Assembly (NCBI GenBank): GCA_020629545.1
Contig: JAHDDC010000015.1
Location: forward strand, 1-64,000
Direction of reading: 5' to 3'
Source: Hellea sp.
Lineage (GTDB): Bacteria; Pseudomonadota; Alphaproteobacteria; Caulobacterales; Maricaulaceae
Length of the DNA stretch: 64,000 nt
Notes under the pieces: generated by a model
The model's database searches: none
Seen by the model: the letters and a program-made list of their open reading frames with translations, nothing else
What the model was told of the DNA's origin: nothing
Shown here: piece after piece, positions 1 through 8,986 of the stretch
Position numbering within the stretch: the stretch's first letter is position 1
Layout of the letters: each line of letters opens with the position of its first letter
Made by a program: the position numbers and the translations under genes

Positions 1-876
1 TCCACATGGATTGCGGTGGAGTTTCAGATCCCGGCTTCCGGCGCTGATCCTAATGGGGCGATTAGGGCTGCGGGCGTGGCGGCGGAGATTTCCATTGTTT
101 ACCGCTATGTGATTGCGGCGCTGTTGATATTTTTGTGGTGCCGTGTGCAGGGCTTGTCGCTGCGGTTTAGCGCGCGGACGCATCTTATCTTTGCGCTGAT
201 GGGGCTGCTTATGTTCTGCCTCAATTATATCTGTGTCTATGTGGGGCAGGGCTATATAGCCTCCGCGCTGATGGCGATTATTTTTTCGACCGTGTCCTGG
301 ATGAATATTTTAAACGCGCGGATTTTCTTTGGGACGCGCTCGGGTTGGCGGGTGATCTTTGGGGCGGTGCTGGGCATGGCGGGGCTGTGCCTGATGTTCT
401 GGCCGTCTATTCGCGATTTGTCTTTGACGGACGCAACCGTGATCGGCGCAGGGATCGGCCTGCTGGGGGCATATTTTGCCTCGCTGGGGAATATGATCTC
501 GCAAGCCGTGCAGAGCCGCAAGCTCCCCGTTATGGAGACCAATGGCTGGGCCATGTTTTACGGCGCGCTGTTTACGGCGGGGATTGCGCTTATCCGCGGG
601 CAGAGCTTTAGCTTTGATCTGTCTGTGCCTTATGTGGCCTCGCTGCTCTATCTCTCTGTGTTCGGATCAGTGATCGCCTTTTGGGCCTATCTGACATTGC
701 TCGGGCGGATCGGCGCGGCCAAGGCCGGCTATGCGACCATTGCCTTTCCGGTTATCGCTATATTGCTCTCGGTTCTGTTTGAAGGGCTGGAGGTCACTTG
801 GCCATTATTGGCGGGTGTGGCCATGGTGCTTGCGGGGAACCTTTCCATTTTAACGCGGAAGCCAAGCAAGACTTAA
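1..876 (+). CDS. EamA/DMT-family transporter, 5' end outside window
   Basis: Inner-membrane permease of the drug/metabolite transporter (EamA) superfamily; the substrate cannot be predicted. The frame is open to the left edge: the codons before the first possible start (GTG at 16) already read S-T-W-I-A, a typical end of the first helix in this family, so the real start lies outside the window. About 290 residues are visible with many hydrophobic segments in two EamA halves, the second near residues 145-280 and ending in the typical L-A-G-N-L pattern. A short stretch around residues 8-24 (PASGADPNGAIRAAGVAAE) looks longer than usual between helix 1 and the conserved S-I-V-Y-R-Y, possibly a small insertion. 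The next gene begins about 55 bases downstream on the same strand. Confidence 0.85.
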   Translation, partial: STWIAVEFQIPASGADPNGAIRAAGVAAEISIVYRYVIAALLIFLWCRVQGLSLRFSARTHLIFALMGLLMFCLNYICVYVGQGYIASALMAIIFSTVSWMNILNARIFFGTRSGWRVIFGAVLGMAGLCLMFWPSIRDLSLTDATVIGAGIGLLGAYFASLGNMISQAVQSRKLPVMETNGWAMFYGALFTAGIALIRGQSFSFDLSVPYVASLLYLSVFGSVIAFWAYLTLLGRIGAAKAGYATIAFPVIAILLSVLFEGLEVTWPLLAGVAMVLAGNLSILTRKPSKT

Positions 877-930
877 ATATGGCTATATTTGTGCCGGCGT
901 GATGGTATAAGGACGCGAAGGGGAGGCCAT

Positions 931-2694
931 ATGCGCAAGACAATTTTATCGGCGGCGTTGACCGGCGCGCTATTCTTATCATCATGCGGGTCAGCGCCAG
1001 AGCAGCATCCGGATGTGACCATATTCAGCGCCCAATCCGTGGTGACCATGACAGGCCCAAAAGCGACGGCGAAGGCGATTGCGGTGCGGGACGGCGTGAT
1101 CGCGGATGTCGGGGCTCTGGCAGATTTAACGGCTCAATATCCCGGCGCGGTTCTGGATGAAAGTTTTGAAGATCAAACGATTGTCCCCGGCCTTGTCGAT
1201 CCGCATATGCATGTCCTGCTGGGCGGTCTGTTCTACGCGCAGCCTTTCGCGCCGCCTTGGCCGATGGCGATGCCAGAGTCCATGGCGCCGGGGGGCATGA
1301 CCGAGGGCTATGATACGCCGGAGACATTTCATGCGCGGCTATCTGAAATCGCGTCCCAGACGCCGGAGTCTCAAAAGGTCATAATGGCCTATGGATTTCA
1401 TAATCTGGTGCAGGGCGATCTGAACCGGCAAATCCTTGACCGAATTTCTCCGGACCGGCCCATGGTCGTCTGGCATTATTCCGGCCATGATTTTTATCTC
1501 AATAGCAAAGCCATCGAATTTGTCGGCGCGACGCCGGCGCTAAAGGAGACGTTCCACGGGGTTGACCTGGACGGAAGCGGAGAGCTGACAGGGCGTATCT
1601 ACGAAGACGCCGTCATGAGCATTTATGCCAAGCTTGCGCCAGAGGTTTTCCGCCCGCGGGACATTGCACGCGGGCTCGGCATATATTTCTCCATCATGCG
1701 CAGTTCTGGCATTACGACGACGGCGGATCTGGGCTATGGCATTTTTGGCCGCGGTAATGAAAATGCCACAATCGGCGCGCTCTGGTCCAAGGAAAAGAAC
1801 GCTTTTAATCTCTATCTCATTCCCGAGCATCGGGCCTTTAGCGCAGAGTTTGGCGCCGATGCACCGCAGGTCATTACAGAGCTCGTCTCAGGCGAGCGGG
1901 CCGCTCCGGCCCCGGTTCTGCCCCGCGTGAAATTCTTTACGGACGGGGCCTTTTACTCCCAGACGATGCGTCTATCGCCGCCGGGCTATCTTGCCGGGCA
2001 ATCCAAAGGCACAAAAGGTCTGTGGGTGACACAGCCAGGGCAGCTCTATGACACGATGAAGCCATATCTGGAGGCGGGACTGGCGGCTCATGTTCATTCT
2101 AATGGCGATGCGGCGCAGACCCAAACGCTCAAAGCGTTTCAAACGGCGCGCGCGAGCGGCCTTAACAATGATCTGGTGATCGAGCACGGGGCTCTGTTTA
2201 ACTCGGCCCATGTCAAGATGGCGCAAAAATCTGGCGCCATGCTTTCCGCCGCGAGTCACTACGTGCATTATATGGGCGAGACCTATGAAGACGCGCTCGG
2301 CGCGGGGCGCGCGGACCGCATTCATCCCATGGACTCGCTCGGAAATGCGCCCGGAGATATAGCCGGCATTACTGTGACGCTGCATTCCGATGCGCCTTTG
2401 GCCCCGCCCGATCCTTTGCTCGCGGCCTCGCGTCACGTCACCCGCATGACGCGGGAGGGTAACGCCTATGAGGCGGCGCAGGCCATGACGCCCTATGCTG
2501 CGCTCGAGGCGATTACAATTGACGGCGCCGCTGCGCTCGGCCTCGATGAGAGCATAGGTTCCATAGAAATTGGTAAGACCGCAGATTTTACAATCCTGGG
2601 CGCGAACCCGCTTGAGATGGATGCCAAAGACTGGCCCGATATCCCGATCTGGGGCGTGGTTCTAAACGGAGACAAACGCCCGGTGAAAGAGTAG
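931..2694 (+). CDS. Amidohydrolase family 3 (YtcJ-like) lipoprotein
   Basis: Predicted metal-dependent hydrolase of the amidohydrolase-3/YtcJ type, acting on an unknown amide or ester outside the cytoplasm. I chose ATG 931 rather than the upstream TTG 889 because it is preceded by a GGGGAGG-type ribosome site and starts a signal peptide (MRKTILSAALTGALFLSSCG) with the lipobox S-S-C at residues 17-19. Metal-site motifs are visible: DPHMHV near residue 90, HVHSNGD near 390, the late HSDAP motif near 488, and the C-terminal I-G-K-T-A-D-F cap shared by the family. Length (587 aa) is normal. It follows the transporter gene on the same strand and may be co-transcribed. Confidence 0.88.
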   Translation: MRKTILSAALTGALFLSSCGSAPEQHPDVTIFSAQSVVTMTGPKATAKAIAVRDGVIADVGALADLTAQYPGAVLDESFEDQTIVPGLVDPHMHVLLGGLFYAQPFAPPWPMAMPESMAPGGMTEGYDTPETFHARLSEIASQTPESQKVIMAYGFHNLVQGDLNRQILDRISPDRPMVVWHYSGHDFYLNSKAIEFVGATPALKETFHGVDLDGSGELTGRIYEDAVMSIYAKLAPEVFRPRDIARGLGIYFSIMRSSGITTTADLGYGIFGRGNENATIGALWSKEKNAFNLYLIPEHRAFSAEFGADAPQVITELVSGERAAPAPVLPRVKFFTDGAFYSQTMRLSPPGYLAGQSKGTKGLWVTQPGQLYDTMKPYLEAGLAAHVHSNGDAAQTQTLKAFQTARASGLNNDLVIEHGALFNSAHVKMAQKSGAMLSAASHYVHYMGETYEDALGAGRADRIHPMDSLGNAPGDIAGITVTLHSDAPLAPPDPLLAASRHVTRMTREGNAYEAAQAMTPYAALEAITIDGAAALGLDESIGSIEIGKTADFTILGANPLEMDAKDWPDIPIWGVVLNGDKRPVKE

Positions 2695-2704
2695 GAGAGG
2701 CGGC

Positions 2705-3094
2705 CTAGGAATTCCGCGAAACCTCTACGGTCCAGCATTGCCGGCCGTTTTGCGTTAGCTGTATATCAACATCTAGAAAACGACGGATAATGTCTATGTT
2801 AGTCTGTGTGTGCTGCGTGATGTCAGTCGTCGTAAAAACACCGCCGCCCAACAATGCCATCGGCAGTAATAATTGATCTGCCAAATGCTCCCCAACAGCC
2901 GTGGAGACATCATCCGTCGCGCTTTTGGCCTGCAGATATTTTTGGGCGTCCCGCGCAACGGTTTTACCAATCGCTTCGGCCCGAACGCCGTGTTGCCCAA
3001 GACCCATAAAAACTTCGGTGACATTTTCATGTTCCAAAAATAAGGAGCTTTGCTCCAATGCGAATAAATCATTGGTGGTTCCTTCTGACAGAGG
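2705..3094 (-). pseudogene. rtcA: RNA 3'-terminal phosphate cyclase, C-terminal remnant
   Basis: Only the last ~120-130 residues of an RtcA-like protein remain (the family is about 340). Recognisable family signatures are V-T-E-V-F-M-G-L-G, then AEAIGKTV, then the strongly conserved H-L-A-D-Q-L-L-L-P-M-A-L, then HTQTNI and FLDV. The N-terminal two thirds, including the catalytic region, are missing. The longest possible start is TTG 3058, but the frame stays open upstream to about 3218 with no further RtcA-like sequence, so homology seems to end near 3090-3100. No rtcB is adjacent. Upstream DNA is AT-rich and carries unrelated genes, so the gene was probably cut by insertion or deletion. Non-functional as a cyclase is the best reading. 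Confidence 0.82.
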
Positions 3095-3200
3095 ATTATT
3101 AAAATGAATACTTGTTGTCTTGTGTAAGACGTTGGTTTCCAGGCATGCTCGTGGGAGCAGTCCGGTATGGTATCTATTAAGGAACGAAAGGTGGGTTAGA

Positions 3201-4073
3201 TCAGGGAGTGATAGCTGTTACTGGAGCTATTGTGTTACTGCAAAACAGACGAGAAAATTCTTTGCAGTTTTCTATTCTCGTGGTTTGAGAGAGCACGCCG
3301 ATTATCTGGAGAACTCCAGAATCATCTTCAAAAAATATTGGTGCTCCTGATAATCCGCTAAATGCGTCTAAATCAGAAGCCAATTGATTCTGAATTTCAA
3401 ACATACCGTCCACAAAGATTTGAAACGAAGACTGGGAAAACTTCAAAAACTGCCCTTCGAAGATTGTTGAGCCAATGCTCAATAGTTTTCCAGATTTTAG
3501 ATCTTCACTCAAACTGATTGAGGCTGGCTTTAGTTTCCAATTTTCGAGGTTTGAATGAATTTGAAAACTTACATTGTCTCGCTGTTTAATTGGGACCAAT
3601 AAAAAATCTCGCTGGAAGTCGTCACGGCTAACTTTTTCTGGCAAGCTTGCTAAGTCCAGCTGTGCCTGCGCTTTGGAAATTGGATCCAGCCCAATAAATC
3701 CAAATTGACTCCTTAAGAGAAGGGTTTTCGGATCGTAAATGACATGTTTGGCCGTTAATACAAACTTGGTGTCCAAACCGTCAAAACCCACAATAATACC
3801 ATTACCTTTGCTCAAGGGCTTTCCTTGCGCTTCGTATAGCTGAATAAACCCAGTAGCCCTCCATGCTTCGGAGTGTAGTTCGGATAATGACAGATCGAAA
3901 TTGAAATTAGGATCGCCTATAACCCCTGGATGTCCATTTAACGAATCCAAATATTTGAGTTGTAGCGGGTCTGAGACGGGAGTTGACTGCGACGAGCTGC
4001 AGCTGAAAGCCAATAGAATTGCGCATGAGAGCAGTGATTTTGTAATCGACCCACGAAAAGTTCTAATCAACAC
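3201..4073 (-). CDS. Trypsin-like serine protease lipoprotein
   Basis: Predicted extracytoplasmic chymotrypsin-fold (S1-like) protease of 290 aa. The catalytic triad can be read as His110 (V-L-T-A-K-H-V), Asp156 (R-D-F-L-L-V) and Ser242 (G-L-S-G-A-P). The N terminus has a basic then hydrophobic segment ending in several Cys/Ser residues (A-F-S-C around residue 25), consistent with a lipoprotein although the lipobox is not canonical. Start is GTG 4073 with GAGGA spaced correctly upstream. Codon use is AT-rich compared with flanking operons and the gene lies between rtcA debris and a fragmentary hypothetical, so it looks acquired. Substrate unknown. Confidence 0.75.
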   Translation of the reverse strand: MLIRTFRGSITKSLLSCAILLAFSCSSSQSTPVSDPLQLKYLDSLNGHPGVIGDPNFNFDLSLSELHSEAWRATGFIQLYEAQGKPLSKGNGIIVGFDGLDTKFVLTAKHVIYDPKTLLLRSQFGFIGLDPISKAQAQLDLASLPEKVSRDDFQRDFLLVPIKQRDNVSFQIHSNLENWKLKPASISLSEDLKSGKLLSIGSTIFEGQFLKFSQSSFQIFVDGMFEIQNQLASDLDAFSGLSGAPIFFEDDSGVLQIIGVLSQTTRIENCKEFSRLFCSNTIAPVTAITP

Positions 4074-4150
4074 GTTTTCCTCAAAAAGTTGGCGAAAACT
4101 ACCAGTTCTCCCGGGGTATGAGCAATACTTTATATTTGGATTTTTTGAAT

Positions 4151-4171
4151 CCAGAGGAGAGACTCCTCTGG
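4151..4171. promoter_or_regulatory. Perfect 9-bp stem-loop between two minus-strand genes
   Basis: Arms CCAGAGGAG / CTCCTCTGG with a 3-base loop (AGA). It separates the protease gene from the fragmentary gene at 4201. On the minus strand the stem is not followed by a T run, so a classical terminator is not supported; attenuation or mRNA-end protection are possible. Confidence 0.4.
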
Positions 4172-4200
4172 ACCAGAATTTTGAGGATCAATAGTCCTTA

Positions 4201-4602
4201 TCAGTTGTAATCAGGATTGAACTCATTGGAATTGCTCCAGAGTGGGTCCTCGACCTCCGGAGTGGGGCCGAAAATTCGACCAAAGAAGTCAGCTGGATCT
4301 TCATTCGCTTCGTTTGCATATTGCCTGACATATGCTGCAAATGTCTGGTATTGGTTTACAACATCCGCAATTCCCAATGCCGCTTCGATTGTTGCCGATG
4401 CTAAAAACTCAGCAACGGTCTGAATCACTTCCGCGCCTACAGTGTTTTCTGTCGCAAGAATGTCGACAAGTGCACCAATCACGATACCAACAGCAGTGCC
4501 ATGTGGAGAACCGCCCCCCAAAGCCGTGCCAACTGCTCCACTGAACGCTGTTAAGCCTGCAGAAGAAAGTTGGTTAATCACAAGGGAGTATGCGGAGGTC
4601 AA
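4201..4602 (-). CDS. Hypothetical protein, possibly the tail of a broken gene
   Basis: 133-aa reading frame with no family I recognise. The first half is rich in Gly/Ala and hydrophobic residues (TALGGGSPHGTAVG, then a possible membrane segment), the second is polar and acidic and ends in NEFNPDYN. The only start is TTG 4602 without a ribosome site, and the frame is open upstream to the stop at 4654-4656 (residues SGYNSGVVLN and on). This suggests the C-terminal remnant of a longer secreted or repeat protein rather than an intact gene. AT-rich like its neighbours. Confidence 0.35.
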   Translation of the reverse strand: MTSAYSLVINQLSSAGLTAFSGAVGTALGGGSPHGTAVGIVIGALVDILATENTVGAEVIQTVAEFLASATIEAALGIADVVNQYQTFAAYVRQYANEANEDPADFFGRIFGPTPEVEDPLWSNSNEFNPDYN

Positions 4603-4659
4603 CAGATCGTGAGCACCGGAGGCGTTTAAAACTACTCCAGAATTGTAGCCAGATTAAGA

Positions 4660-5422
4660 CGATCTAGCGCCTGGGAAAATTGCTCCAGTGCGCGCCTGTC
4701 CGAAGCAGACGGTGCCACTCGTTTTTTCGGCCTACATTCTGCGTAATCAAGTCGGAATTTTCTCGGATGCGGTTGGACAAGGTCTTATCCTGTTTAAAGC
4801 GTGTAAGTTTACTTTTAAATCTCACTGGAATGGCCTTATCCCCTTCCTCAGATTTGCTTATCGTGAACGTATCATGAGTCACGACCTTTCGACTTTGGTA
4901 ATTTCCATCAAGAAAAAAAGGCGATCTAAAAAATACTTAAAAGCCGATGAATTGAGAAAGTTCTTGCGGTTGTAGACCGAAACTATGCGAAGTAGCACTC
5001 CAAGAAGCTGAGCTTGTTTGAAAAGCCTTGGCCAGGAGCACGCTCATCAGTAGTCAAAAGCTTGTTGACTTGTACCTTCGGCTATTTGTCGAAGCAGGTA
5101 GAAACCCAAAGGTTACGCGCCGCAGTTAACCTGTTTCGTAAAGTATTGCGCCGAAGTTCATTCGAGCATAATCGACTATCAAGCAGCGCTGGAATGGCTG
5201 AAAATCAGGGAAAGAACTCTGAATCCGAAGCGCGAAAATCAACGAATGATTCAGATCGGCTCAAAAAATATTTGGCTAAGTTTGGATTGAGTTGGAAGGC
5301 GATTGTCTAGAACATTTTTCGCGTCACTATAAAAATAGCCGAATGTGCAAAAAGTTTCATAGCTTTTTATTTGTTAGTTTGTTACACACTATTGCATAAA
5401 AACCACAATAAATGGGGATAGC
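4660..5422. other. AT-rich stretch without a convincing gene
   Basis: About 760 bases with only short overlapping open frames on both strands. Around 5014-5310 two different plus-strand frames look protein-like in turn: one reads K-L-V-D-L-Y-L-R-L-F-V-E-A-G-R-N-P-K to a stop near 5125, and another then reads D-Y-Q-A-A-L-E-W-L-K-I-R-E to about 5290. This would fit a frameshifted relic, but no family was recognised. No RNA gene seen. The last ~40 bases before 5423 should hold the acyl-CoA synthetase promoter. Confidence 0.4.
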
Positions 5423-6958
5423 ATGGCGATAGCAGCTAATGACTGGGTGGCGTATCACGCCAAAGTAAAAAAAGATCATCCGGCGATGATCGATCTGCAT
5501 AGCGGTCGACGTTTTAGCTATAGTGATATGCATGAACGTGTAGCCCGTACCGCGGGCATGCTTCGGGCCAAGGGCGTGAAGCCGGGGGACCGGGTCGCGT
5601 TTTTAATGCTGAACTCTTCGGATTTGATGGAGGTGATTTTTGCCTGCTGGCGCATGGGCGCGATCTGTGTTGCACTGAACTTTCGGCTGACCGCCAGTGA
5701 ACTGACCTTTATTTTGAATAACTCCGAAACAGAGACCTTGATCTTTGATTCCGCCTTTGCGCCCATGATGGATGCGCTGCGAAAAAGTACTGAGGTCAAA
5801 AATTATATTGAGACACTCTGTACGGGCGGAACGAGTGATTATGAGGACGGGCTCGCGGCCGCCGAACCTGTCTATGATTACCACCCGCAAACTCTCGATG
5901 ATATTTGCATGCTGATGTATTCATCAGGAACGACAGGCACACCTAAAGGCGTGATCATAACACATGGCATGATGTATTTCGCGCCGGCGTCCGCTGTGCG
6001 GGCTGGCGGGATGAGCCCGGATAATGTGGCGCTCGCGAATATGCCGCTCTTTCATATCGGCGCGCTAAATGTTTCAGGGTCACCTTCGATCTGGTTGGGG
6101 GCGACAGTTGTGATTATGCGGTTGTTTGATCCGGCGGAAACATTAGCGGTTATTGATGACGCCGAGCTGGGCGTCACATCGCTCTTTATGGTGCCTGCAG
6201 CTTATAATGTTTTGCGGACTCTTCCCAATATCGAGGCGATTGATTTTTCACGCATACAAAACGCCATTACCGGGGCAGAGACCGTACCGACGGATATGGT
6301 CAATTGGTATTATGACAAAGGCATTATCATCCAGGAAGGTTACGGTATGACCGAGACGGCCGCTGCGGGCTGTATCCTGCTTAAGGATGATATCCCGGAA
6401 AAAGTCGGCTCTGCGGGACGGCACTTAATGCATTCGGAAATTCGGGTTGTGGATCAAAACGGACAGACCTGCGCCCCTAATGTGCAGGGGGAGTTATGGT
6501 TTCGCGGGGCCACGATCACGCCTGGATATTGGCGTCGGCCTGCGGCCAATAAGGAAAGCTTTGTCGATGGTTGGTTTCGGTCTGGCGATATTGGGCGCAT
6601 GGATGAAGACGGCTATATTTATATCGATGACAGGATCAAAGATATGTATATTTCCGGGGGCGAGAATGTTTACCCGGCCGAGATAGAAAACCTGCTATAT
6701 CAAATGCCGCAAATCGCCGAGGTCGCCGTGATCGGTGTGAAGGATGATAAATGGGGCGAGACAGGCTGTGTGGTGGCTGTTGTCAAACCGGATCACGACC
6801 TGAGCCTGTCCGATATCGAGGCGCATATTGGCGATCAGATCGCGAAGTTTAAACGCCCGCAGCATTTACATCTGATAGAAGCCTTGCCGCGAAATGCGAC
6901 AGGAAAAGTTCTGAAGTTTGAGCTGCGGAAATCCATACCGGACCTATTGGGGCTATAG
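5423..6958 (+). CDS. Acyl-CoA synthetase (AMP-forming ligase)
   Basis: Class I adenylate-forming enzyme (511 aa) that activates a carboxylic acid with ATP and CoA. Core motifs are intact: ATP-binding Y-S-S-G-T-T-G-T-P-K-G near residues 166-176, GYGMTET near 306-312, the hinge region after YISGGENVYPAEIE, and the catalytic lysine in PRNATGKVLK near residue 496. Start ATG 5423 follows GGGGAT at a good distance. The SDR gene begins two bases after its stop, so the two form an operon. The family includes fatty, aromatic and isoprenoid acid CoA ligases; the substrate is not set by the sequence, but the window's catabolic genes favour a fatty, branched or cyclic acid. Confidence 0.9.
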   Translation: MAIAANDWVAYHAKVKKDHPAMIDLHSGRRFSYSDMHERVARTAGMLRAKGVKPGDRVAFLMLNSSDLMEVIFACWRMGAICVALNFRLTASELTFILNNSETETLIFDSAFAPMMDALRKSTEVKNYIETLCTGGTSDYEDGLAAAEPVYDYHPQTLDDICMLMYSSGTTGTPKGVIITHGMMYFAPASAVRAGGMSPDNVALANMPLFHIGALNVSGSPSIWLGATVVIMRLFDPAETLAVIDDAELGVTSLFMVPAAYNVLRTLPNIEAIDFSRIQNAITGAETVPTDMVNWYYDKGIIIQEGYGMTETAAAGCILLKDDIPEKVGSAGRHLMHSEIRVVDQNGQTCAPNVQGELWFRGATITPGYWRRPAANKESFVDGWFRSGDIGRMDEDGYIYIDDRIKDMYISGGENVYPAEIENLLYQMPQIAEVAVIGVKDDKWGETGCVVAVVKPDHDLSLSDIEAHIGDQIAKFKRPQHLHLIEALPRNATGKVLKFELRKSIPDLLGL

Positions 6959-6960
6959 TT

Positions 6961-7800
6961 ATGACAGATTTTGAGAATAAGACTGCCTTTGTAACAGGGG
7001 CGGCTTCCGGTATTGGATTGGCGCTGAGCCAGGCACTGGTCGCCCACGGCGCGAAGGTGATGATGGCCGATATTGATGCGGAAAATCTCGCAGAAGCTGC
7101 CAGTAAAATCGGGGCGCCAGACAAAGTCGAAACGATTATATGTAATGCGGCGGAGCAGGCATCTGTGGAGGCAGCAGCCAAGGCTACTCGGGATAGATTT
7201 GGCTCTGTGCATTTCGTATTTAATAATGCCGGGGTGAGCCTGGCCGGTCGATCCGGCAATATTGCCATCAAAGACTGGCAGTGGATTGTCGATATAAATC
7301 TGTTGGGTGTAGTCTACGGCGTCGAAGCTTTTCTGCCGGCCATGCAGGCGCATGGTGAAGGCGGCCATATTATCAATACGGCGTCAATGGCGGGCCATTT
7401 TGCGACTGGATATATGCCGCCCTATCATGCCACGAAATTTGCTGTCGTTGGCTATAGCGAAGCGCTGGCCATGGAACTCAAGGGTAGTGATATTGGCGTG
7501 TCGGTTTTGTGCCCGACATGGGTAAAATCTAAAATATATGATGCCGCAGTGGGCCGGCCGTCAGTGGACGGAAAGCCAGATGAAAGTTCCAAAACTAATC
7601 CGGTGTATGAAAGCACAAAAGCCCTGGTCGATAACGGCATGAGCGCGGAGCGATTTGCTGAGCTGGTCCTGATATCTGTGGCGAAAAAGCGGTTTTATGT
7701 TTTTAATGATCCAGAGGCCCGGGGCGCGATTGATATGCGCCGCGATCTGATCCTTGCGGATTACGATGCCTGTCTGGATGATCTGAAAGACATTACCTAA
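6961..7800 (+). CDS. Short-chain dehydrogenase/reductase
   Basis: Classical SDR of 279 aa, an NAD(P)-dependent alcohol/ketone oxidoreductase. Visible are the nucleotide-binding VTGAASGIG near residue 10, NNAG near residue 90, the Ser region INTAS and the catalytic YHATK near residue 160. DID (residues 38-40) at the end of beta-2 favours NAD(H). The gene starts two bases after the CoA ligase stop and should be co-transcribed. Its stop overlaps the convergent HMG-CoA reductase stop by four bases (7797-7800). Substrate unknown; probably a hydroxyacyl intermediate of the ligase product. Confidence 0.88.
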   Translation: MTDFENKTAFVTGAASGIGLALSQALVAHGAKVMMADIDAENLAEAASKIGAPDKVETIICNAAEQASVEAAAKATRDRFGSVHFVFNNAGVSLAGRSGNIAIKDWQWIVDINLLGVVYGVEAFLPAMQAHGEGGHIINTASMAGHFATGYMPPYHATKFAVVGYSEALAMELKGSDIGVSVLCPTWVKSKIYDAAVGRPSVDGKPDESSKTNPVYESTKALVDNGMSAERFAELVLISVAKKRFYVFNDPEARGAIDMRRDLILADYDACLDDLKDIT

Positions 7801-8984
7801 GGTCGGTTCCGGCCATGCTTATCATGGCTTTCAACCCATTCATTCGCGACCACGGCAGCGGATAGAGATATTTCGCCTGCGAGCACTGTTCCGGCGAGGA
7901 TTTCAATAAACTTCTCAACTTTGCCAGAGCCGTAACAGCCCATGATTTCCAGGCATTCACGCTGCGTCGCCAGCCCGGTTCCGCCGCCATAGGTCGCGGC
8001 GATAATGGAGGGCAAGGTAAGGGACCAATAAAGATCGTCATTCTCCAGAAGTTCGACATAGGTCAGCCCGGCCTGGCTTTCCGCGACATTGGCCTCGTCT
8101 TGCCCGGTCGCAAGAAAGAGGGACGCGATCCCATTGGCCGCATGGACGCCGTTATTGGTGGTTCCGGCTAGCATCCCGCCCAGCATAGAAACCTGCCGAG
8201 CCCGATACATATCGCGGGTCTCGGCGCGGGTCATGGACTTAATCAAATCACGCGGCAGGACCGCTTCGACGACAACGCGCGCGCCGCGGGAGTGCAGCGT
8301 ATTCAGATGCGAGTGTTTCTTATCCGTGTCGATCGCGCCCGACAAAGTATAGGTGATCTTACCAAGATCTGCCGGAAGATTTTTCATGATCCAGCGGCAG
8401 GCGGCGTCGGCCGCTTTCCCGCACATATTTTGCCCGGCGGCATCGCCTGTCGTAAAGTTGAACCGTGTGTACCACATGCGCGAGACGCCATATTCTTCGA
8501 TATGAGACAGCTTGCCGACCGAGGTTGTCGTCTCGGCGGCCGCTTTGATAGACGCGAAATTAGCGCGCAGCCATTCGCCGAGACCCCGGGCCTTTCGGGC
8601 GTCCTCGCAGTGAAAGACAGGGGCGCGCTGCATATAGCGTTCAATAATGGTCGTCTTGGGTCCGCCGATCTGCGAGAGGATGCGCATGCCGCGCGAATAG
8701 CTCGCGACCAATGTTCCTTCTGTTGTGGCCATGGGGACATAAAAATGCCCCTTGGCATGTTCCCCGTTCATGAGCAGGGGGCCCGCCAAACCAATCGGTA
8801 TTTGCGCCGCGCCAATAGGGTTTTCAACATTGCCTTTTAAGGTCGACGGATCAATCGTGGTGGCGGAAAGATGCGGAACGGACGTGCCCGTTTCAGCGGT
8901 GATAAAATCCTGCCGGGCTTTGATGATCTCGGGCTGAAAGTTATTCCCGGAAATGCGGGGAATGGATTTGGGTGTGTCGGACAT
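7797..8984 (-). CDS. Hydroxymethylglutaryl-CoA reductase, class I-like
   Basis: HMG-CoA reductase (395 aa), forming or consuming mevalonate. Motifs: E-N-P-I-G-A-A-Q-I-P-I-G with A-G-P, catalytic Glu89 in A-T-T-E-G-T-L-V-A-S, DAAGQNM, the Lys of DTDKKHSHLN, GGGTGLATQ and the catalytic His of ESHDKHGRNR. TTEG and SHxKHxR resemble class I (biosynthetic, soluble as in archaea) more than class II (the catabolic Pseudomonas type has E-E-P-S-V in place of T-T-E-G). No membrane anchor is present. I chose ATG 8984, two bases after the symporter stop, over the longer frame from 9059 that overlaps the symporter. Both genes form one operon. The genome also has ispE (57.1 kb), so a mevalonate enzyme is unexpected here. 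Confidence 0.88.
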   Translation of the reverse strand: MSDTPKSIPRISGNNFQPEIIKARQDFITAETGTSVPHLSATTIDPSTLKGNVENPIGAAQIPIGLAGPLLMNGEHAKGHFYVPMATTEGTLVASYSRGMRILSQIGGPKTTIIERYMQRAPVFHCEDARKARGLGEWLRANFASIKAAAETTTSVGKLSHIEEYGVSRMWYTRFNFTTGDAAGQNMCGKAADAACRWIMKNLPADLGKITYTLSGAIDTDKKHSHLNTLHSRGARVVVEAVLPRDLIKSMTRAETRDMYRARQVSMLGGMLAGTTNNGVHAANGIASLFLATGQDEANVAESQAGLTYVELLENDDLYWSLTLPSIIAATYGGGTGLATQRECLEIMGCYGSGKVEKFIEILAGTVLAGEISLSAAVVANEWVESHDKHGRNRP

Positions 8985-8986
8985 AA

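Noticed and set aside
889-930. TTG start at 889 for the amidohydrolase
   Set aside because: ATG 931 has a ribosome site and begins a lipoprotein signal; the upstream part is not protein-like.
1972-2436. 154-aa minus-strand open frame inside the amidohydrolase
   Set aside because: Antisense shadow of a well-supported gene; no family similarity, biased composition.
4664-4975. Small overlapping frames on both strands
   Set aside because: Several frames are equally open; none has a ribosome site or family match.
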